Assembly (NCBI GenBank): GCA_015661135.1
Contig: JACVXW010000075.1
Span: forward strand, 1-20,278
DNA: 20,278 nucleotides
Reading direction: 5' to 3'
Source of the DNA: Chloroflexota bacterium
Lineage (GTDB): Bacteria > Chloroflexota > Limnocylindria > Limnocylindrales > CSP1-4
Position 1 is the first letter of the stretch. Each line of letters begins with the position of its first letter. Below, in pieces: positions 13,167 through 20,278 of the stretch. The notes below the pieces were generated by a model. It had not been told where the DNA came from and searched no databases. It worked only from the letters and a program-made list of their open reading frames with translations. Position numbers and translations under genes: made by a program.

Positions 13167-16100
13167 GTGATCCGCGCGGTCTGGTCGCTTGCCCGTCACC
13201 GGCTCGCCGGCCGGGCCGGCGCGACCCTCCTGCTCGTTGCGGCCGTCGCCGCGGCCACGGGACTGACCGGCACGATCCGGGCGCTCGGTCTGGCGGCCAC
13301 GGATACGGCCATCGCCAGCGCGCTGCACCGGCTCGATCCGGCCGAACGGACGATCCGAATCAGCGGCTACGCCCCGAGCGCTGCGGACGCGGTCGGGCTG
13401 GACGGCGCGGCACGCGCGGCGGCCGGTGCGGTGACGAGCTTTGCCGGGGACGCAGCCGCGGGCGCGATCTTCCGGCGGGTCCGCGATCCCGGGACCGTGT
13501 ACGACCTCCAGCTCGTGGCAGTCGACGGGGCCGCTGCGTGGACCACCCTGAGCGAGGGCCGGCCGCCGAATCCGTGCGATGGGCGGGCGTGCGAGGCCAT
13601 CCTGCTGGCGGTCGGGCCGGCGCCCCTGGACCTGCCGTCCGTCGTGCACGTCGGCGGACTGGAGATCCGGATCGTCGGCCGGGCCACGATGTCCTCCCCG
13701 ATCCCAATCGGCCACGTGGACCAGCGCGGGCCGCAACCCCCGCCAGAGGATCCAACCGCCCAGGTCGTGGACCCGCCTCCCACACTCCTCCTCGTCGACG
13801 GCGTGCAGGCGGCTGCCGCGGCAGACGGGGCGTCGGCCATCGGGCGGACGTACCTGTGGACCGCTGCGCTCCGCGGCGAAACCCTCCATCCGTGGACGGT
13901 TCCGCCGTTCGAGGACGCCCTGGCCTCCGCTCGGCGCGGGATCGCCGAGGAGCGGCCTGCACTCTCGCTGGCGTCGCCGTCAGAGGTGCTCCGCGTGGAG
14001 CTGGCCCGGGGCGCGACGAACAACGGACGACTGCTGCTCGTGGGCTCGCTCGGCGTAGCGATCCTGGCGGTCTTCGCCGGCTATGCCGCTCTCCTGACCC
14101 GGCGCGACCTCCGGGCGGAGCTGGACCGGCTTGCCGCGTCCGGCGCCGGCCGGTGGGCGGCCGGGTGGCTGGTCGCCTTCGAGGTCATCGTCCCGACGGC
14201 CGCCGGGACGATTGCGGGCTGGATAATCGCCGCCGGGGCCGCCGGACTGCTGTTCACCGGCGCCGGGACGGATCCGGGTGGCGTGGCGGCCCACGCACTG
14301 GGCGATCCGGACAGCCTGGTGGTTGCCGGCATCGTGATCGGCGTCGCGATGATCGCCATCCTGGCCGGCCTGCTGGGCGCGGCGAATCGAGGAACGCTGG
14401 CCGGGCTGCTGCCCGGCGGGCTCGCTCTGGCGGGCCTCGTGGCGTGGAGGGTCGTGGGTGGCGGTGGCCTGGACGCCGCGGCCGTGGGCGGCATCGTCGA
14501 CGCTCCGATCCTTGCCGCGATCCCCGCACTCGTCGGCCTCGCGGTGGCGGCAGTGGCCCTCGCGATCGTACCGGTCGTGCTTCGGCGGCTCGCCCGGGCC
14601 AGCCGACAGTGGGCCATGCCGATCCGGCTGGCCGTGCTCTCGCTCGCTCGAGATCCCGTTCGGCCGGCTGCCACCATCACGCTCCTGGCATTCGGGATCG
14701 GCGGCCTGGTCTTCGGGATCGCGGACGCCGCCACGCTGCGGCGCGGACTGGCCGACCAGGCGGCGTTCGAGGTGGGGCTGGACTTCCGGGTCAGCGAAGC
14801 CGCCTCAGGGCTCACCCATAGCGGCACCGTGGTCCCGATCGAGCGCTACGAGACGCTGGGCCCGGACGTCGACGCCTACCCGGTCGTCCACGTACTTGCC
14901 GGCGCGGGCCCGGCCGGCGAGGTAACCCTCCTGGGACTGCCACCGGCGGCGCTGTCGGCGATGCGGGGATGGCGTGACGATCTCGGCACGGATCCGGCCA
15001 CGCTCCAGCGCGCCATCGAGGTGGACGGCACATTCGTGGTGCCCGGCGTCCAACTCCCGGCCGAGGCGACGACGATCGAGGTCACCGTGACGCACGCGGG
15101 AGATCCCGTTCACCTGACAGCAGTCGTGGTCACCAGCGGCGGCGATGCGGCGAGGATCTTCCTCGGAACGCTCCGTCCCGGCAGCGAGACCCTCGGCGCA
15201 CCACTGCCGACCGAGGCGAGGGGCGGTCGGGTCATCGCCGTGATCCTGAGCGAGGCTCGGCTCATCGCCGGTGCGGACCACGGCGCCGGCCTGGCCCGGG
15301 CGACCTTGACGTTCGAGGGCCTGGACGCCATCACCGGCGCGGCACCGGTCGAGGTGCAGGTGAGCGGTGTCCGGTCGGCGATCCTCCGGGCCCCGCTCCC
15401 GACGGACGATCTGGTCCTTCCGGCGATCGCGGGTCCGGCCATCGCGGATGCGGCCCGAGCCGCCCCGGGCGGGATGCTCACCGTGATGCTCGGCGACCGC
15501 GCGCTTGCCCGAATCCGTGTCGTCGGTGTGCTGCCCCGATTTCCCGGCCTGCCGGAGGCCGGGTCCGCGTACCTCGTGGTGTCACTGGACCCGTTGCTGA
15601 TGGCGATGGACGGCGCCGCCCCCGGCGCAGGCCGGCCGGACGAGGCCTGGCTTCGTGTCGACGACCCGACGCGCCACGAGACCGTAGAAGAGGCGCTGAC
15701 GGCGCCACCCTTCCGGTCCGCCGCCGTCCGATCCCGGACGGCGCTCGAATTCGCGGCTGCCTCCGATCCGTTCGCCGGCTCCATCCTGGCCGCGTTCGCC
15801 GCCGCGAGTATCGCCGGACTCCTTCTCGCTGCCCTGGGACTCGTGCTTGGCACCATGGCCGACCTTCGCGACGAGACCGGCGAGCTGCGGGACATGGAGG
15901 CCCAGGGGGTCGGGCCACGCGCCCTTCGGCGCCAGGTCGGCGCGCGGACGGCGGTCCTCGCGGTCGCGGGAACCGTCGCGGGGACCGTGATGGGCGTGGG
16001 CCTGACGCTCGTCGTCACGGCGGCCGTCGGCGTGGCCGCCGACGGCCGGCGACCGATCCCGGCGCTCGTCCCTGAGCTGCCTCTTGCCCAGCTCGCGGCA

Positions 16101-16196
16101 GCGGTCGTCGTGCCGACACTCGCAGCCGCCGCGCTCGGCGCGCTCGCCGCGTGGCGGTCCTTCAGGACGAGCACACGGAGCCGGGACCGAGCATGA
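13167..16196 (+). CDS. FtsX-domain ABC transporter permease (MacB/LolC-like, two FtsX units)
   Basis: A 1009-aa integral membrane protein with about 10 predicted membrane segments. Segment 1 is at about 13-35; a large extracytoplasmic domain follows to about 285; then a first FtsX unit (about 287-430, beginning LLLVGSLGVAILAVFAGYAALL) and further segments at about 446-475 and 501-525; a second extracytoplasmic domain extends to about 865; and a second FtsX unit covers 868-1000 (ILAAFAAASIAGLLLAALGLVLGT and two more segments). This is the DUF214/FtsX plan of exporters that move lipids, peptides or drugs away from the membrane rather than import. The GTG at 13167 is the first sensible start, as only antisense-like sequence lies upstream, but its ribosome site is poor. 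Its TGA overlaps the ATG of the ATPase gene (ATGA). Substrate unknown. Confidence 0.9.
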   Translation: MIRAVWSLARHRLAGRAGATLLLVAAVAAATGLTGTIRALGLAATDTAIASALHRLDPAERTIRISGYAPSAADAVGLDGAARAAAGAVTSFAGDAAAGAIFRRVRDPGTVYDLQLVAVDGAAAWTTLSEGRPPNPCDGRACEAILLAVGPAPLDLPSVVHVGGLEIRIVGRATMSSPIPIGHVDQRGPQPPPEDPTAQVVDPPPTLLLVDGVQAAAAADGASAIGRTYLWTAALRGETLHPWTVPPFEDALASARRGIAEERPALSLASPSEVLRVELARGATNNGRLLLVGSLGVAILAVFAGYAALLTRRDLRAELDRLAASGAGRWAAGWLVAFEVIVPTAAGTIAGWIIAAGAAGLLFTGAGTDPGGVAAHALGDPDSLVVAGIVIGVAMIAILAGLLGAANRGTLAGLLPGGLALAGLVAWRVVGGGGLDAAAVGGIVDAPILAAIPALVGLAVAAVALAIVPVVLRRLARASRQWAMPIRLAVLSLARDPVRPAATITLLAFGIGGLVFGIADAATLRRGLADQAAFEVGLDFRVSEAASGLTHSGTVVPIERYETLGPDVDAYPVVHVLAGAGPAGEVTLLGLPPAALSAMRGWRDDLGTDPATLQRAIEVDGTFVVPGVQLPAEATTIEVTVTHAGDPVHLTAVVVTSGGDAARIFLGTLRPGSETLGAPLPTEARGGRVIAVILSEARLIAGADHGAGLARATLTFEGLDAITGAAPVEVQVSGVRSAILRAPLPTDDLVLPAIAGPAIADAARAAPGGMLTVMLGDRALARIRVVGVLPRFPGLPEAGSAYLVVSLDPLLMAMDGAAPGAGRPDEAWLRVDDPTRHETVEEALTAPPFRSAAVRSRTALEFAAASDPFAGSILAAFAAASIAGLLLAALGLVLGTMADLRDETGELRDMEAQGVGPRALRRQVGARTAVLAVAGTVAGTVMGVGLTLVVTAAVGVAADGRRPIPALVPELPLAQLAAAVVVPTLAAAALGALAAWRSFRTSTRSRDRA

Positions 16197-17719
16197 CCGA
16201 GATCGAGGCACGCGGGTTGATCGCCGTGCACGATGGACCCGGTGGCCCGGTGGCCGCGCTGCGCGGCCTGGACCTGCGGGTTCGAGCCGGCGAGATCGTC
16301 GCCGTGGTGGGGCCGTCCGGGTCGGGGAAGACGACGCTCCTGCGCCTGCTTGCCGGTGTGACCCGGCCGACGGCAGGTTCGCTCACCGTGCGCGACCTCG
16401 ACCTCCACCGGGCCAGCACGGCGGCGGTCCGCGCGTTTCGACGGACCGTCGTCGCGACGGTGGATCAGCACTATCGCCGGGCGTTGTCGCCATACCTGCC
16501 GGTCGCGGAAGTCGTCGCCCTGCCGCTCGCCGTTCGTGGCATGCCCCTCGCCCGGCAGCGGGCGCGAGCGGCGGAACTACTCGAGGCGGTCGGCCTGGCC
16601 GACCGCGGCCGGGCGCGGCTCGCGGAGCTGTCCGGTGGCGAGCAGCAGCGGGTCGCTGTCGCGGCCGCCCTGGCGATCCGACCCGCAATCCTGCTCGCGG
16701 ACGAACCGACCGGCGAGCTCGACCCCGGCTCAACGGATGACCTCCTGCGGCTGCTCCGCGGCGTCATCCAGGGGCAAGGAGCCACCGCTGTGATCGTTAC
16801 CCACGATCCGGCGGTCGAGGCGATTGCGGACCGCGTGATCGTCCTCGAGGACGGGCGGGCAGTCGCAACCCACGAAGGTAAGGTCGGCGGGCCTGACGTA
16901 CCGCTCGTCGACTCGGCCGGCTGGCGCGCCCCGGACGTGACCTGGCGGCATCGACCCGCGTCCGCGCCGGTGGCGGGCCGGCCGGTGGCGGGCCGGCCGG
17001 CGGCGCCCCCGAGGTCCGTGTCCGAGGATGCGCCCGCCATTCGACTGCGTGGCGTCACCCGCCGGTATGGCGCCCGCGATCATGGGCTGACCGCCCTCTC
17101 GGGGGTCGATGTCGACGTCCCGACCGGTGGTGTCCATGCCCTCGTCGGACCGTCCGGGTCGGGCAAATCCACGCTCCTGCGGATCGTTGCCGGACTGGAC
17201 CGGCCGGACGCCGGGCGCGTCGAGGTGCTCGGGACGGATCTGGCAACCCTGGACCGGGACGAGCTGGCCGCGTTTCGTGCGCTGCGGATCGGCGTCGCCG
17301 AGCAGGCACGAGGCCTCGTGCCGTTCCTGGAGGTCCGGGAGAACATCGCCCTGGCGGCGTCGCTGCACCGCGCCGGGATGGCAGCGGCGACGTCGGAAGC
17401 GGACATTGACGGCCTCCTCGACCGCCTCGGGATCGGCGACCTCGCGCGCCGCCGCCCGCATGAGCTCTCCGCCGGCGAGCGGACGCGGGTGGCGATCGGA
17501 CGGGCGCTCGTCGCCGGACCGCAGGTCCTCCTGCTCGACGAGCCGACGGCGACGCTGGACCGCGTGACCGCTGATCGGATCGCCGCACTCCTCGCGATGC
17601 TCGGACGCGATCGGACGGTCCTGGTCGCTACCCACGACCCGGCGCTGATCGCCATCGCCGACGACAGCGTGGAGCTGGGACGCGCCGCGGACCATCGGAC
17701 CGTCCCGGCCGCCGTCTAG
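16193..17719 (+). CDS. ABC transporter ATPase with two tandem nucleotide-binding domains
   Basis: A 508-aa cytoplasmic ATPase with two complete domains. Domain 1: Walker A GPSGSGKTT (40-48), Q-loop Q92, signature LSGGE (146-150), Walker B AILLADEPTGELD, switch H204. Domain 2: Walker A GPSGSGKST (319-327), Q371, signature LSAGE (425-429), Walker B VLLLDEPTATLD, switch H481. Both look catalytic. The domains belong to the MacB/LolD group that pairs with FtsX permeases, normally as homodimers of single domains; here both halves are joined by a roughly 50-residue Pro/Ala/Arg linker. The ATG at 16193 overlaps the permease stop (ATGA), so the two are coupled and probably made in equal amounts. An in-frame ATG at 16151 lies inside the permease and is not preferred. 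Confidence 0.95.
   Translation: MTEIEARGLIAVHDGPGGPVAALRGLDLRVRAGEIVAVVGPSGSGKTTLLRLLAGVTRPTAGSLTVRDLDLHRASTAAVRAFRRTVVATVDQHYRRALSPYLPVAEVVALPLAVRGMPLARQRARAAELLEAVGLADRGRARLAELSGGEQQRVAVAAALAIRPAILLADEPTGELDPGSTDDLLRLLRGVIQGQGATAVIVTHDPAVEAIADRVIVLEDGRAVATHEGKVGGPDVPLVDSAGWRAPDVTWRHRPASAPVAGRPVAGRPAAPPRSVSEDAPAIRLRGVTRRYGARDHGLTALSGVDVDVPTGGVHALVGPSGSGKSTLLRIVAGLDRPDAGRVEVLGTDLATLDRDELAAFRALRIGVAEQARGLVPFLEVRENIALAASLHRAGMAAATSEADIDGLLDRLGIGDLARRRPHELSAGERTRVAIGRALVAGPQVLLLDEPTATLDRVTADRIAALLAMLGRDRTVLVATHDPALIAIADDSVELGRAADHRTVPAAV
16967..16996 (+). repeat. Two perfect 15-bp tandem repeats in the ATPase linker
   Basis: The unit CCGGTGGCGGGCCGG occurs twice without a gap (16967-16981, 16982-16996) and encodes a repeated PVAGR in the linker between the two ATPase domains. 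It probably arose by slippage and keeps the frame. Confidence 0.7.
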
Positions 17720-17747
17720 GATCACCGCGTCAACACCGCTCGGGAGG
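17717..17747 (+). promoter_or_regulatory. -10 box and ribosome binding site of the broken ridA
   Basis: TAGGAT (17717-17722) overlaps the TAG stop of the ATPase gene. GGGAGG (17742-17747) is 5 bases before the ATG at 17753. The signals look intact although the gene is not. Confidence 0.4.
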
Positions 17748-17752
17748 CCAGC

Positions 17753-18027
17753 ATGCCGAAGCACGTCCATACCGGGCCCGGGATCGCCGCGGGTCCGTAT
17801 CCGTTCAGCCAGGTCGTCGAAGCCAACGGCTCCTGCGCGCGGTGGGCCTGGATTTTCGCGACGTCGTCAAGGCGACCGTCTACCTGCGCGAATTCGAGGA
17901 GTTCGCCCGGATGAACGTGGTCTACCGCGAATTCTTCCCCGTGGACCCGCCGACGCGGGCGACGGTCGGCGTCACGGCCCTCGCGAGCGACTACCGGGTC
18001 GAGATCGAGGTCGTCGCCGCCCGCTGA
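17753..18027 (+). pseudogene. ridA: RidA/YjgF-family protein, broken by an internal deletion and frame change
   Basis: RidA proteins are about 125-130 aa trimeric deaminases that clear reactive enamine/imine intermediates released by PLP enzymes. Here the first 26 codons in the ATG frame read like a normal RidA N-terminus (TGPGIAAGPYPFSQVVEANG). At about 17828-17833 the sequence jumps to the family's second half, now in another frame: LLRAVGLDFRDVVKATVYLR, then FFPVDPPTRATVGVTALA with the conserved substrate-binding arginine, and a normal end EIEVVAAR. The strand-loop-helix block between them (typically a SGQ...DP.TG..V segment plus a helix) is missing, about 38-40 residues by comparison from memory. 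The ATG frame stops after 53 codons. Not expected to yield a functional trimer. Confidence 0.85.
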
Positions 18028-18078
18028 GCGGGTCTCTGCGGTGCGCTCGGTCGCGATGCCGCGGCTATTGCTGGACGA

Positions 18079-18969
18079 TCAGCCGTTGACGACGAACTCG
18101 TCCAGCGCGATCGTCTCGCGGCCCGGTGTCCCGATGACCTCGATGGTGATCGTGTGGGTGCCCGGCCGCTCGAAGGCCTGGCTGAAGATCTCCGCCCTCG
18201 CCCGATACCGGGAAGCGTAGACGTCCACGGTCGCGACGAGCGACTCGTCGATGTAGATGTTCGCCTGCCCGCGCGTCGGACCAACCGGGCCGACCCACGT
18301 GATGGAGGTCCCGGTGAAGGTGAACCAGGCGGTTGCGCCCGGCGCGATCGCGTACCGGACCTGGCCGCCGTTGTAGCGCGCGAACTCCGCTTCGCCCCAG
18401 CCGCCGGAGAAGTCAATCGCGAGGTTTGTTTCGTCGAAGATGCGGACCGGCGGCGGCGGCGGCTCGCCAGTCGGCGTGGGCGCCTGCGGCGTGATCGGCG
18501 TGGCGCCGTGGTCGGGCAGCTGCGGGTCGCCCATCAGGGCGAGGATCTTGTCAACGTAGCGGCGTGAGAAGTCGGACCAGTTGTCCGGGTTCCGGTCGCC
18601 GTCACCGGTCAGCCACCAGTGGGCGACCGACGCCCAGTCGCCCAGCCAGTTGTACAGGGCGGTGACCTTGTGCCTCGTCAGGTGTTCCTGGTTCTCCGGC
18701 GTGGGCGCGGCGCTGGAATCGCCGAGGTACTTCCCGGCCCAGGCGCGCCAGTTCGCCGGCATGATCTGGTACTTGCCGAGCGCGCCGCTCGTGCCGTTCA
18801 GGGCGTCATACCGGCCGTTGGACTCGACTGCCCCCAGGGCGGCCATGAACCGGTCGATGTTCGGGGGGTCAACGGCCTCGGTGACGGCCGGTCCCACCAG
18901 GACGACGAGCAGCGATGCGGCGACGAGGGCTGACGCGGCCGCTCGCAGGCGGCCCGTGACATCGGGCAA
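18079..18969 (-). CDS. Secreted lysozyme/transglycosylase-like protein with a C-terminal beta-sandwich domain
   Basis: A 296-aa exported protein. Residues 9-31 form a signal peptide (hydrophobic core SALVAASLLVVLVGPAV). Residues 36-147 are a lysozyme-like/transglycosylase domain: candidate catalytic E49 in LGAVESNGRYDALN, then GALGKYQIMPANWRAWA and VAHWWLTGD. A threonine/proline-rich linker (157-175) leads to a C-terminal beta-sandwich: IDFSGGWGEAEFARYNGG, AWFTFTGTSITWVGPVGPTR, GQANIYIDESLVATVDVYAS and THTITIEVIGT, a pattern found in carbohydrate-binding-like modules of secreted proteins. A role in peptidoglycan or surface glycan turnover is inference. The start is TTG at 18969 with a strong GGAGGAGG 4 bases upstream. 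It is 51 bases from, and convergent with, the ridA remnant. Confidence 0.85.
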   Translation of the reverse strand: MPDVTGRLRAAASALVAASLLVVLVGPAVTEAVDPPNIDRFMAALGAVESNGRYDALNGTSGALGKYQIMPANWRAWAGKYLGDSSAAPTPENQEHLTRHKVTALYNWLGDWASVAHWWLTGDGDRNPDNWSDFSRRYVDKILALMGDPQLPDHGATPITPQAPTPTGEPPPPPVRIFDETNLAIDFSGGWGEAEFARYNGGQVRYAIAPGATAWFTFTGTSITWVGPVGPTRGQANIYIDESLVATVDVYASRYRARAEIFSQAFERPGTHTITIEVIGTPGRETIALDEFVVNG

Positions 18970-19002
18970 TAGTCCTCCTCCAAGAGGCGGCGCGGATTTG
19001 GG

Positions 19003-19008
19003 AGGATA
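19003..19008 (-). promoter_or_regulatory. -10 box of the lysozyme-like gene
   Basis: TATCCT on the minus strand, 33 bases before the TTG at 18969, giving a short leader that contains GGAGGAGG. Confidence 0.4.
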
Positions 19009-19399
19009 CCGGCAGCCTCGCCGTCAATCAACCCCCGTGTAGCGATCCGTACGCATCCCAACGGTCTGCGCCGGGCACGGACCGCCGCGGGCTTCGGCGC
19101 GGCCGGCGCGGCTTCGGCGCGGTTTCATGGCCAACGCTCCCCCGGGGAGCACTCGCCAGGTTCAGGCGGCGCTAGCGTCCGCCCAGATACCCGAACGGGG
19201 CGCATCGCCCGGCCCGGCCACGCTCGAAGCCCGCACCGCGACCGGGAAGTCCGGCGGATCTCGGCGTTCGCGGCTGCCGTCAGCGGCCGGCGACCCGCGC
19301 AGTGCTCCGGGCGCGGTCGCAAGCCAGGATTGCCGAGGGATTGCCGGGCGCACCACGGGAACCGGGATCCATCGGGCGATCCCCGCGCCCAGGACATCC
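19009..19399. other. Intergenic region without a recognisable gene
   Basis: The gap between the lysozyme-like and alpha/beta hydrolase genes (both on the minus strand) has long open frames on both strands, but their products are arginine-, proline- and serine-rich with no family resemblance. One plus-strand frame (from 19127) also runs antisense through the hydrolase. It contains a 13-bp direct repeat near 19090-19122 and the palindrome GCTCCCCCGGGGAGC (19136-19150), which has too small a loop for a good hairpin and no T-tract. I see no RNA gene or terminator. A decayed gene is possible. Confidence 0.4.
19090..19122. repeat. Short direct repeat
   Basis: GGCTTCGGCGCGG occurs at 19090-19102 and again at 19110-19122 (20-bp period), both in noncoding sequence. 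Confidence 0.5.
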
Positions 19400-19933
19400 T
19401 CAGCTGCCAACCTCGCGCAGGAACGCGGCCACTCGATCAAGGGCATCGTCCAGTACCGGACGGAGGGTGTGCCCGAGGCGCGGGTACGTCACAAGCCGGG
19501 CGTCGGGCAGCAGGCCGACCGCGGTCCGCAACAGCTCGATCCTGGCGAACGGATCCGATTCGCCCGACAGGAGCAGCACCGGGCAGGCGATCCGGGGCCA
19601 GTGCGCGATGCGGGCCTCGGTCCGCTCGGGCGACCCGGGCGGGTGGAGCGGATAGCTGAACAGGACGAGCGCCGCGTAGCTCGTGCCGGGTTCGGCGGCC
19701 GCGAGGCTGGCAACGCGTCCGCCGTACGAGTGGCCCCCGACCGCGACACCCAAATCGTCGGGCACGGTGGCCCGCCAGGCGGAGACGGCATCCTCGGCGC
19801 GTCGGCGCGGCAGGTCCACGGCGACGGCGGCGATGCCTCGCCGCTCCAGGCCCGCGACGAACGGCGCCATCGATGTCGCGTCACCGCTGGCCCCGTGGCC
19901 GAGGTAGATGCGCGGCGCCGAGCGAAGTGACAT
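19400..19933 (-). CDS. Small alpha/beta hydrolase (dienelactone hydrolase / KANL3-Tex30-like)
   Basis: A 177-aa compact alpha/beta hydrolase. The triad can be placed: S69 in the nucleophile elbow GGHSYGGR, D127 in LSGESDPFAR and H155 in PRLGHTLRP. The oxyanion region is near YLGHGASGD (10-18). The short, lidless layout with LGHGASG at the start matches the KANL3/Tex30-like bacterial hydrolases, which are often annotated as dienelactone hydrolase; substrate unknown. No signal peptide. The ATG at 19933 has a TACCCT box 6 bases upstream and is probably leaderless. Divergent from tag. Confidence 0.9.
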   Translation of the reverse strand: MSLRSAPRIYLGHGASGDATSMAPFVAGLERRGIAAVAVDLPRRRAEDAVSAWRATVPDDLGVAVGGHSYGGRVASLAAAEPGTSYAALVLFSYPLHPPGSPERTEARIAHWPRIACPVLLLSGESDPFARIELLRTAVGLLPDARLVTYPRLGHTLRPVLDDALDRVAAFLREVGS

Positions 19934-19939
19934 GCGCGG

Positions 19940-19945
19940 AGGGTA
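19940..19945 (-). promoter_or_regulatory. -10 box, leaderless start of the alpha/beta hydrolase
   Basis: TACCCT on the minus strand, 6 bases before the ATG at 19933. It is the same hexamer and spacing as at the amidohydrolase at 1018. Confidence 0.5.
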
Positions 19946-19972
19946 TGCCAGCCGACTGGTTCGCGGGGGCGC

Positions 19973-19978
19973 TATCCT
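19973..19978 (+). promoter_or_regulatory. -10 box, leaderless start of tag
   Basis: TATCCT, 8 bases before the ATG at 19987; no Shine-Dalgarno. Confidence 0.45.
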
Positions 19979-19986
19979 CGGCGGCC

Positions 19987-20278
19987 ATGGACGAACTCGG
20001 CCGATGCTGGTGGGGCGGCGGTGAGCGCCCGGACCCGCGCATGCAGGCCTATCACGACACGGAATGGGGCGTCGAGGTCCGCGACGACGTCGAGCTCTTC
20101 GAACGGCTCGCCCTCGAGAGCTTTCAGGCGGGGCTGTCGTGGCAGACGATCCTCAACAAGCGCGAGGCCTTCCGGGCTGCGTTCCACGGCTTCGATCCGG
20201 CCGTTGTCGGCGCCTTCGGCGACGCCGATCGCGAGCGCTTGATGGCCGACGCCGGAATCGTTCGAAACCGGGCGAAGA
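19987..20278 (+). CDS. tag: DNA-3-methyladenine glycosylase I, partial (C-terminus beyond window)
   Basis: The first 97 codons of Tag, which removes 3-methyladenine from alkylated DNA as the first step of base excision repair. The N-terminus is highly diagnostic: RCWWGG with C7 as a zinc ligand, YHDTEWGVEVRDD with H23 as the second ligand, then LFERLALESFQAGLSWQTIL and NKREAFRAAFHGFDP with the catalytic-pocket glutamate and tryptophan, and MADAGIVRNRAK at the edge. The remaining roughly 90 residues, including the other zinc ligands, lie outside the window. The ATG at 19987 is supported by the -10 box at 19973 and by homology. Confidence 0.95.
   Translation, partial: MDELGRCWWGGGERPDPRMQAYHDTEWGVEVRDDVELFERLALESFQAGLSWQTILNKREAFRAAFHGFDPAVVGAFGDADRERLMADAGIVRNRAK

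Noticed and set aside
19127..19930. 267-codon plus-strand ORF
   Set aside because: Mostly antisense to the alpha/beta hydrolase, whose catalytic triad and promoter are clear; the product looks random.
1..20278. tRNA, rRNA, CRISPR, insertion sequence, phage or toxin-antitoxin elements
   Set aside because: No T-arm-like tRNA sequence, rRNA core, regular repeat array, transposase motif or terminal inverted repeats could be found by reading both strands.

Overview
The window is a very GC-rich bacterial segment with short intergenic gaps, GTG and TTG starts alongside ATG, and long shadow ORFs on the opposite strand caused by base composition. The gene mix (FtsX-type exporter with a tandem ATPase, CGNR zinc-finger regulator, HhH-GPD protein of the actinobacterial/chloroflexotal type, GreA fused to a GIY-YIG-like domain) and the many apparently leaderless genes suggest a high-GC Chloroflexota lineage (Limnocylindria-like) or, less likely, an actinobacterium. 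This placement is inference. No rRNA, tRNA, CRISPR array, phage gene or insertion sequence was found.

Layout. 1-2259: a SorC-family sugar-sensing regulator (runs off the left edge) divergent from a metal-dependent amidohydrolase, with a compact control region between them. 2293-5155: an HhH-GPD protein, a 382-base gap with hairpins and a good terminator, a YbaK-type aminoacyl-tRNA deacylase, and a divergent DEAD-box RNA helicase. 5201-8925: an unrecognised 170-aa protein, a secreted class C beta-lactamase-fold hydrolase cut short by an amber codon, a GIY-YIG-like/GreA fusion, and a cupredoxin lipoprotein. 8938-12464: a D-cysteine desulfhydrase-like PLP protein lacking a conserved loop, a broken amidohydrolase, and a cupin/APH-fold kinase pair. 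12497-17719: a CGNR regulator divergent from a two-gene ABC exporter operon. 17753-20278: a broken ridA, a secreted lysozyme-like protein with a C-terminal binding domain, a 430-base gap, a small alpha/beta hydrolase, and the start of tag (3-methyladenine DNA glycosylase I).

How genes are expressed. Two start classes recur. Many genes have a TANNNT -10 box (TACCCT, TACCAT, TACGAT, TATCAT, TATCCT, TACAGT) ending 6-8 bases before the start codon and no Shine-Dalgarno, so they should be leaderless. Others have the box 30-65 bases upstream and a clear GGAGG-type site 4-6 bases before the start.

Most notable. Four metabolic genes look damaged: three (PLP enzyme, amidohydrolase, ridA) appear to have lost an internal block including conserved core residues, and one hydrolase carries an in-frame TAG before its conserved C-terminus. 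The repair, RNA and transport genes look whole. This is either real gene decay or a consensus/assembly problem, and read mapping would decide. No complete new defence or mobile system was recognised. The least familiar intact items are the GIY-YIG-like/GreA fusion and the 170-aa unknown protein.
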